A DNA stretch of 48,570 bases from Lenisia limosa (taxonomy: Eukaryota > Breviatea). How positions within the stretch are numbered: position 1 is the stretch's first letter; the number at the start of each line of letters is the position of its first letter. Of this stretch, positions 36,282-45,900 are shown in pieces. The notes below the pieces were generated by a model. That model was not told the DNA's origin. It did no database searches and worked only from the letters and a program-made list of their open reading frames with translations. Made by a program: the position numbers and the translations under genes. Where the stretch lies: the NCBI GenBank assembly GCA_001655205.1, contig LPNZ01009078.1, positions 1 through 48,570 on the forward strand, in the 5' to 3' direction.

Positions 36282-39200
36282 CTAGAACGAAAAGAAGTCT
36301 CCTCCCATACCGCCCATACCACCACCACCCATTCCACCCATACCACCCATTCCTCCCATCATAGAGGCGAAGATATGGGCCATTTCAGGGGGGATTCCTC
36401 CTCCACCGCCGAATCCTCCACCGCCAAATTCTGAAGAGATCAATTGATTCAGCTTTTTTAGCCAACCCAAGGAATGGTTATTACCTACCAGGTCCATCAA
36501 TATCGTCACCATCGTCGTATCGCTGGCGTTTAGAGTGGTCCATGAGGATAGTGTAGGCTTCGTTAATCTGAATAGTTACTCGAAAGATCAAATAATATTC
36601 TTTGATTCAACACCATCATCATAAGGCTGATACTGAAAACTGCCTTTATTGCTTCCAATGGCTTACATCCTTGAACTTGGCCTCAGCCTCTTCTCTGTCA
36701 TCTGTTTGGTGTTTGTCGGGATGCCATTGCATGGCCAATCTAAAAGGTCAATGCAGTTGTCATAGTTACGGTGGAAAGTCTTGACCAACATAATCAGTGC
36801 GATACTCATTTCTCATTTCTACTGGGTATGAATGTAATATAACGTGTTGACTCTGATAAAACAAGGGTTTCTGACCGCTGTACCACTGCACCCACTTTCT
36901 ATATGCCTTTTTGATTTCGGGGTCAAGAGCAGTCTTTGAAACACCTATCAGGTTAAGGTTTGAATAATAATAATGATAATCATACGAGAGATAAAAACCA
37001 AAAAGATCAGATGACGAGTTCTCATGAGCCTACCCAAGATGCCGTAGTAGTCCTTACGAGCAGCTAACTTAACCTCCCTCTCAATCTCTCTCTTTTCCTG
37101 TTGGAGTTCCTAAACGCATTAGAAGGTGCATTATTCGGTGGACCCCTAGAAAGTCAAATCATACCCTGCTGTTTTCCATGCGGATACAGGCGTCAATGTC
37201 TCTTTCAGCTTCCTCGAATCGCTTCAGCTCTCGGAGGATGCGTGACCTTAAAGGTGAACCTTCAGATGGTTTGCAGTGCTTTACTATGCGTACTTTCTCT
37301 CACAATCCAAAACAAAATCTTTGACAGTGGCTCTCCCCACACACCTTCTTTGGTAAGGCTTCATCCACTCAGGGCGAAGCTCAATCGAGAAAGTGGCTTG
37401 GTCGTACGCCTCCTCGTATTCTGAAATGTTAAACATCTGTCCCACTATAACTAAGGCTTGTCCCAACCTGAAGTACAATGTGGCTGCTTTACCCCNNNNN
37501 NNNNNNNNNNNNNNNNNNNNNNNNNNNNNNNNNNNNNNNNNNNNNNNNNNNNNNNNNNNNNNNNNNNNNNNNNNNNNNNNNNNNNNAGGAACTCATTTTC
37601 TAGAATCTCAACGTAGAGCTAAACAGTCAGTTGGGGGGAAACGGCCAAAATATAGGTAAGAAAATCATATTCAGTCTTTTGCGATTTTTGTTTTTCTCTC
37701 ATACTCATCTTGAGATACATGTACAGCCTCACGCTCACCTCATAAGCCTTTTCACTACCAGTCTTGATGAGCTCAGCAGCCTGTGCCTTCTGTCTTTCAA
37801 TCTTCTTCACCATCTACCAGGTTAATAATTAATCAAATACAAGACACTCAATGGAAAGATGGCCATGTCTCCCAAGCTACCTTAAAGACAACCTTGATCT
37901 CAGCGGAATCAGGGTCTCTTTGGAGGGCATTCTGCAGGGACGACACACATACGTCGATCTTATTGAGTTTCAACTACAGTCTGTCAGGATTGCTACAGTT
38001 TTATACAGGATAGCTTCCATAAAGACCGCTAATGATACTGTAAGCTGGTTCCTTGCTCACCTGAGTCTTTGCTCTCAGGATCCAGGCATCAGTATGACCC
38101 TTGTTGTCCTACTTGGTGACAATTGATACTCAACAAAACTGTCAAGATGGAACCCGGGCAATATCATCTGATTGAGCATCGACAGTTCTTCAGGAAGCTT
38201 AGCAATACCCCGCCCACGTTGAGCACAGTGATACAGTGTTGAGAGGCCTCAGTGAGACGATTGGTGTGGTAGCAAGCCATGCCGAGTTTGAAGATAAGTG
38301 ACAAGTCGCAGTTGTTGGTACGGTGCTCGAGGACTATGGGGTCAAATTATAGCATATTCACAACAGCATGTTACCCCAAGGGACGACCACACCAGACACC
38401 ATACGTTTGTTACAAGAGCGGAACACCATTGCCCAGTTCTCGGTTTTAATGCCTTGCTCAACCTGTTGCTCGGCTCTGACGTAGATCTCAACTCGACTCA
38501 TCTATAGTGTCACAAATAAAGTGAGCACGTTTAAAACCCTGACCAGTTTGTCACAAGGTCACATACCTCTTCTCTGATTGAGGCATTCATCGGCTCCATA
38601 ACCTTGCCCCTCTTAATCACCTAAGAGCATCAATGGTGACTCACCACGAAATACATATTAATTGTTTGAAATAAATCTGTTATACTTTTAACATCGCAAA
38701 TCCAAATTCTTATCTTATGAACCTTGCCGACCTCAAGTGCCTTGGTGTAGTTTCCGCCAGCAACGAGAGCGGTGGAAAGGCGAAGGTATCCCTAGAATGT
38801 TGTCATCTCTGCAATCGTTTTTCACTGTTGTCCGAAAGGAAAAAAGAGGCCGGCGTAAAGGGGTATCAAAGAATGAAATCACCCACCTTGATGAAGTGCT
38901 TATCAGCCTCAATACAGCTTTCACCATCTCTGACTGCATCTTGCAAACGCTCAATCTTCATGTTGCTAGGTGGGAATGGTGATATAAACAGAATCATTTT
39001 ACGCTCTCCTTGGAATCAAAGAGCAACTTGACATATAATACTTCACAAAAGGCCTTGGAGTTTTATCAATTTAATTTGTCATATTCTTGAGATTCATGGA
39101 GCAAGAAATGATGATATTTGGTGAACAGAAAAACATCACTCACCAAAGTGATCTGTTGGAGTAGCATGCGGCATTCTTGGGATCCTCCTCTAAACGTTCG

Positions 39201-39391
39201 TTATTTTAAATACTATTGTGGTTCATACCAAGGGCCTTGGAGTATGCTTGAATTGCCTCAGTGTAGTCCCCTTCTTTGAAATGACCATTGCCTTTGGCCT
39301 AAATCCTCGTTAAACCATATATAAATTTAGAATAAAGTTGAAAAAAACCCACACCAACCTTCCATTCGTCAAAAGCAGAGTTTGCGGTCAT
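36282..39391 (-). CDS. DNAJC7: TPR and J-domain co-chaperone (DNAJC7-like)
   Basis: Co-chaperone that bridges HSP70 and HSP90 through TPR repeats and stimulates HSP70 ATPase through its J domain. The ATG at 39391 gives MTANSAFDEWK and AKGNGHFKEGDYTEAIQAYS, a typical first TPR. More TPR helices follow (ERLQDAVRDGESCIEADKHF, KGYLRLSTALVAGGNYTKAL, FKLGMACYHTNRLTEASQHC). The J domain comes after a charged helix (EKREIEREVKLAARKDYYGI): EIKKAYRKW, WHPDKHQTDD with the HPD triad, and INEAYTILMDHSKRQRYDDG. The tail is Gly/Met-rich (MMGGMGGMGGMGG) and ends DFFSF at TAG 36282-36284. TPRs before a C-terminal J domain, plus RYDDGDD, fit DNAJC7/TPR2 best; DNAJC3 would need a signal peptide, which is absent. 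Gap 37496-37586 interrupts the TPR region. Confidence 0.9.
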
Positions 39392-39849
39392 ATTGTATGA
39401 GTGTTTACGCTGAGTATCTCCAATAAAACAAGTTACAATACAACAACTGAGACACTTCAAGCAGTAGCTATCTCTAAAAGGTCTTTTTAGTACAAATTGT
39501 GTTACTCAAAATGACTGATAATACCTACCACAGAAACGAGCTTTATACATCAGCAGATTTCCGTCTAAACGCCATATTCAACTTTATTGCAAGGTTAAAC
39601 AATAATTAATTTAATAATACATGAATTTAAATAATAAATCTAGTAGTGAAAGGTTTGCTTCTATCTCTAGCTGGATGGAAAGATATTTAAATTGAATTGC
39701 ATAATTTAAAATTTCTTTTTTTTGCATAAAAACTCTCTCTGTGCATGTAACTGAGTTGGCTACTGCATTGCTGTTTGATAGAGCCTTGTTACTTAACTTC
39801 CAGTGATAGTTGATTTTGTGAATCAGTTGACCCGTTTCAAATAGCAAGA
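39392..39849. other. divergent intergenic region DNAJC7 / glucanotransferase
   Basis: About 460 bp of AT-rich sequence; nothing coding was recognised. It ends at a good donor (GTAAGC at 39850) that may close a 5' leader exon of the plus-strand gene. Confidence 0.4.
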
Positions 39850-39999
39850 GTAAGCCATCTGATCATTTTAATATTGGAAATTAATGAGAAATAACCCAAA
39901 AAAGCTGAAGTTTGCTGACACAGGAATTGTTCCCCTAATATTTTCTTTCCCCCATTCATTCCCTTCCGCTCTTCCTATGACTTGTACTTATTTATAAAG

Positions 40000-42900
40000 T
40001 GGCTAAGTCCCGTTCCAAGGCCAACCGTGGGGGAGCCAAGCCCAAGCCCCAAAAGCCTGAGGTTGTCGTTCCCAAAGAAGCTGCCCCCGAGTCAGCCGGA
40101 AGCCCCGTAACCCCTGACGACAGAATTGACCCTGAAACTCGTGAATTTGCTGTTTGAGGGTTTCTTAAGGGAATAATTTAGATACCCCTCCAATTAGGCC
40201 TATTTCAATTCACATTTCAATTAGATGTCAGAAAGTGCAAGTGATAGAAATGTAATCTTCGGAAAAAACTGTTTCCAGAAAATTCACTGTATTTTTCCAG
40301 GAAAACTACAGAAAAAGTGGAAAAATCCCGACTCAAGTGTTTTCCAATCGAATTCCCCCTCGTTTTTTTTTGCTTGTTGTTGTCTTCCTTTTGTTACTCG
40401 GAGATTTCCTTCGCAAACTCGTGTTTTCCGGCCAGAAAACTCCTTGTAAAAAATCGGAAAACCACTTCCAGGAAAAAAAAACTCGGGGTTTTCACATTGG
40501 AAAAAACTGTTTCCAGAAAATTTACAAGTGTTTTCCATTCGAATTCCCCTTCGTTTTTTGCTCGTGGTTGGAAATTTGGTTACTAGTGTGTTTATAGCCA
40601 TGAAATTTGACTATTTTTTATACCGTAGAAAAACTCAGTGAAGACTCTCCTTTGGCTCGGTGCTGTCACCGGAAAAAAGGTAAGAGGAGCAGCTTTGATC
40701 CTCCCTATGCTCAGACGTATCTTCATCATCCACCTACATTCAGTCCTCTGAAGCCTTCCAGGTTCCGCACAACCAGGGACTTCTGACGTCCCTCTTTGAC
40801 GGCACCGTTTTGCTCAGCGTCGCCATGATCTTTGACCCTCTCGAAACGAGGAAAGACGCCAATGTATCAAAGTATGCATGGCATTGAGGGTACCTGAATG
40901 TGGTGGAGGTAACAGCCGGATACTCACAGTTTAGGGAGTCACGTGTGGAGTACTACACCTCAGTCATGGCCGAGGCTCAGCCGACCCTCCCTTTATTCAA
41001 ACCTGAGTAAGGCTGTGGATAGAAATTGTTGAGATTGCCCTATTTGCAGTCTTGTGACGATCTAGGGATCTTTTAAAGGGCACCAACCTGTGTGCCGTCC
41101 TGGCCCACTTCAAGGCTCTCAAGGACGTCTATAAGACCGAAGACTGGGGACTGGTATGTCTTCTAGCAATATGCATCTATTGAAACCATTTAATGTTGTC
41201 AATTACACGGAGTCAATTCCCTCGTCCTTCAATAACAGTTTAGAACAATTCCGTTCTCCCTCGTCCTTGTTTAGAACTACTCCGTTCTCCCTCGTCCTTC
41301 AATAACAATTTAGAACTACGACGTTGAACTCATCACCCCCCTTGTTCTCTGGCACGCACGTGAGGCTCTCTCAGGCTCACCCCCTCTCCCCAAGGTTTCA
41401 ACCAGGTGAGAGTTTGGCAATTGCCCCCGGGTCAGGATCCCTTTGTGAGGGAGTTTTTCTTTGTTTTTTCCCAAATCATATAGTACATGTATTTCCGAGA
41501 AACTACGTCAATTGGGTTGAAGTACTGCCCCCTCTCTGACACAGTAGCGCTGCTGCAGCCCCGGTTCAGAGCCCTTTCATTGCCGAAGAGAAATTGAAAA
41601 TAAAAAAGATGGCTGAAGCAAAGGAGAAGGTTGAGAAGAAGGAAGAGAAGAAGGTTGAAAAGAAGGAAGAGAAAAAGGTTGAGAAGAAGGAAGAGAAGAA
41701 GGTTGAGAAGAAGGAAGAGCCCAAGAAAACCAAAAAGAACAACGTATCCTTTGGAGCTCCCCAGGTTAGTGCATTAGACTAAATTGTCATTCAAAAAGCT
41801 TAAATTTATGTTTCAATTGACCCCCCCCCAGGTTCTCACAGCTGCCGGCCCCCGTGGTGCCCCCTTTATCCATGCCACCTTCCAGGTCTGTGAATTTTAC
41901 ATTGAATAAACACAATTGTGGTTCTAAGCTCCTTTTTGAAGGTCTCAATTGTTTTGCGAATGTACTTGTTTTTGGAGGGGTTTTTTTTGTTCATACAGTC
42001 GCCTTTACCCCCCAACAGATTTGATTTGGTCTTTTTTTGTTTCATAAATGTCCCAATTTTACCCCCCAGGTTGAATTCAAGTCAGCGCCCGGACAGAACC
42101 TGATTGTGACCGGCGCATGCCCGGTGCTGGGCACGTGGAACACGTCTCTTGGCGTTGCTATGTACTACCAGTTGGGTGTTGGCTGTACTGTAGTAGTTGT
42201 GTTGTTCAATACTGTCTTTGTTTATCAGCAGTTCAATACAGCCTTAACAATCTGCAGACCCTCAGGTATTTGGACCGCTTCTGTCAACATTGCTCCTGAG
42301 GACCTCAAGAAGACCAGCAGAGGTGAGCTGTAACCAAACAATATTCGTTCCACTGCATTTTGAAAGTTAGTCGTTTTTTTAGCTGTCTAAGGGGCTTCCC
42401 TACTCTCCCAAAAACACTTACCGGTTATTCCGTAGGGAATCCCTACGGTATTCAAACATACGTAATTACATAAATAAAGGAAACCAGTGGACCTCTTAAA
42501 AGACTATTTTGGCGCCATTTTTTATTCATTTTCTCGAAACCTCCAATCTATATCTTTCATGTTTAACATGGAGTTACTATTTGGTTTTGACGATGTTAGA
42601 TTCCACTTTCACATGACAGTTCATTTGAGCTTTTTGTTTCATAAATTTCCCATTTTACCCCCCCCCCCCTCAGGACTGGAGTTGGAGTACAAATACGTCG
42701 TCGTCGGCTCCGNNNNNNNNNNNNNNNNNNNNNNNNNNNNNNNNNNNNNNNNNNNNTCCGTGGTTCTCGATTGGGAGAGCCGCAGCAACCATGTCGCCAT
42801 TTTCGACCAGAGCTGCACTAAAACCGCCGCCGCCGTCCTTATCCGTGACGCCTGGAAGGTTCACGGGAGAGAATTCATTAAGCAAACCGAGATTCAACTC

Positions 42901-45900
42901 AAAACATCCCTCGCCCTTGGGCTTAACCTTGCCATTGTAACGCACATTGACTTTGTAGCCTGTGATGTCCTCCACTGATGTGATTGAGGAGAGTGACCTG
43001 TTCCATAGAGTTCTCTATCCCAGGTGAGTCCGTCTTCTTTGTACAGCGTTTCTACTCACAATAGCAACTGCAATTTGCATTGTTTTGTGTCTCTCATGGC
43101 TGACCCTTCAGACCTTACGCCGAGGAAGTTATTTGCCCCATCAAGGCTCGGACTGGTGAGTGTGGTTGCCTCAGTGGTATTATCTAATGGAGCTTGGAAG
43201 TAATGGTATAGAGAGTTCCGCCACTATGTTTTCCCTCTTTTTTATTGAAACAAGAAATAGTATATCGATATATATTTTTTATATCATATCTCATACATTA
43301 CATTTCCTCATCTACTCAGACGACAGAATTACGGTTCTCTTCATCTGTAACGCCATTCGCGTTGAGCGCAGCGCCCACGTGGCCCTTGTCGGCGCCTGCC
43401 CTGAGCTCGGTGTGTTGTCGTTATTTGTGTTTGTTCTTTTGAAACAAGGGAAACACGGTGACCTTGCAGGTGCATGGGACGACACGCATGCCCTCAAACT
43501 TGCTCCTTCTGACAACAAGTGGAGCGCTTCCGTTGACCTCCCTCGCTCCGCCTTTCCCCTCCAGTAAGCTCCTGATCATACCTACTGTTTGTCTGGCGTG
43601 ATTAAGCACATGTACATTCAGAAAGGACAGCACAGCAAACTCCCATGATTTCTCCTTTGCTTCACTCCCCCCTCCCCCCCCCCCTCTCTTTTTTCTGTCT
43701 CTGTATTCGTATTGACCCCCAGGTTCAAGTTCCTGAAGGCTGGATTTGGTGACACCGTGTGGGAGGCTGGGCCAAACAGAGTCCTCACCCCTGCTTTCAA
43801 TATCCAGGTACTGCAATAGTAGATCGATTTCATATAATGAAGCTATATGACATGTAGTATGTACCGCCTAACTCCGCAGTTTATCCGGGCCCATTTGGGC
43901 GGCTTCCGAACATCCGAAGGCCCCTGGAGAGGTGCCGGCTGTGTGGCTCCGGTTTTTGCACTCAAGTGGGGGGGGGGGGGGCTTGGNNNNNNNNNNNNNN
44001 NNNNNNNNNNNNNNNNNNNNNNNNNNNNNNNNNNNNNNNNNNNNNNNNNNNNNNNNNNNNNNNNNNNNNNNNNNNNNNNNNNNNNTAACAATGCAGGTCT
44101 AAGAAGTCACATGGCATTGGAGAGTACGCAGACATCAAGCCTCTTTGCAGCTGGGCCGCCAACGCTGGCCTCTGTGTCTTCCAAGTATGGGGATGAAGAT
44201 CTGGACAGAATGTGGCGCGGAAATGATAGCTATCATATCTGTAAAGTGGACTGTAGCGTTTTAACCTTCAGACACTTCCCATCAACGATACCATCAGTAC
44301 CTCAGATTGGCCTGATAGCTACCCCTACGAGTGAGGGGTATTGGTAGTGTTTTGTTCTTCAGCAGTTTTTCAGCCTAATTTTTTTTTTTTTTTTTGCATA
44401 TATTCGCATTACTCCCAGACCCATCTCGTCTTTTGCCTTGCACCCCNNNNNNNNNNNNNNNNNNNNNNNNNNNNNNNNNNNNNNNNNNNNNNNNNNNNNN
44501 NNNNNNNNNNNNNNNNNNNNNNNNNNNNNNNNNNNNNGAGCTGACCAAGGAAATCGAGGAGTCCCGCAAGCATCTCAACTCTCTTGAAAAGGTGAGGTGT
44601 TTGAATTCACTGATGGCCGAAAGCGGTGAATGGATAATTTTTGTGACATTGACACACCAATTGGAGACCCAAGGCATCTGACCTTTTAGATTGACTTCCA
44701 TGGAGTGTTGACAGCCAAGCTCGGCTTCTTACGTCGTCTCTGTGACCTGAATGCCCAGGTTTGCTGTAGACATAGCATAATATATCTTATAAGCGTGATG
44801 GTGCGGAGGGTTTTGGCCAAATAAATCCTTGTTTTATTTCTGATCTCTGAATACGACTCAAGTGGCGTGTTGATATACACTGACCGCGATACGTCTTGAC
44901 ACGATTGATTAGAGATTTCCTCAATATCCGTGTCATGACGTATCGCGGGCAGCGGGCAATGACAGGTAAGTCTTGACCGATTTTCCTGATGACAATTTTA
45001 TTCATATCGGTCAAGACTTACAGTGGTCATACCCAGAAGTGGTGTGTTGTTTTATCAGCAAGGATATATCACATCTGCGAGACCTCATCAGTCTTGTGTT
45101 TGCTCGGGTTGATCTGATGTTATTCATTCAATGACCTTTGTAGGACTTGAATAAGAACAGCGACTTCCTCACTTTCTGCAAGGACAATGAGGTTGGTGTC
45201 GTTTAATCCTTGTCCTATATAAAGGGTGCGGATTGATATTCCGGCTGTTAATTCTATTTACCCCCCCCTCCTCCCCAGTCTTGGCTTCTCCCCTACGCCA
45301 TTTACTGCCACTTCCGCGACCGCTTTGGCACGGCACACCACCTGGACTGGCCCAAGACGTTCCACCATCCCTCTATGGACTCCATCAAGGCCTGGGCCAC
45401 CGAGACCAACGCCGCCGTCAAGGTAGGCGCTTCAGGGGGCTTTGTTGTTCTTTTCGCAATCAATATGAACAGGGGGAATGGGCTGATAAATTGTTAACAA
45501 ACCAGGATGTGTTCTTCTGGCAGTTTGTGCAGTACCAGTGCCACGTGCAGCTGCTTGACGCCTCGCAACACGCGCAGAGCGTCGGCGTTGCAATCAAGGG
45601 TGGGTTATGGGGGACATGGAGTATTTTTGGCCGAATCTTTCACCATCATCACGATTAATAGAGGGGGGGGGGTGAATAATGGGTTAAACGGTTCATCTTT
45701 CAACGAGAATAGAGAAGTGAGCTTACTGTTTCCAGGAGATATCCCCATTGGCGTTGGTGAATCATCGGTTGAAAGCTGGTTGCAACCTCACCTCTTCCAC
45801 ATGGACAAATCCGCAGGTGTGTAAAGGGCACCCTGGTATTTCACAGAAAGTAGCTACCACGATGGCATTTGAGCCAAGCATCCCAGTTTGACACTCCAGG

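Noticed and set aside
40284-40601. Open frames on both strands in the GGAAAA-rich block
   Set aside because: They are by-products of a low-complexity duplicated repeat inside an intron.
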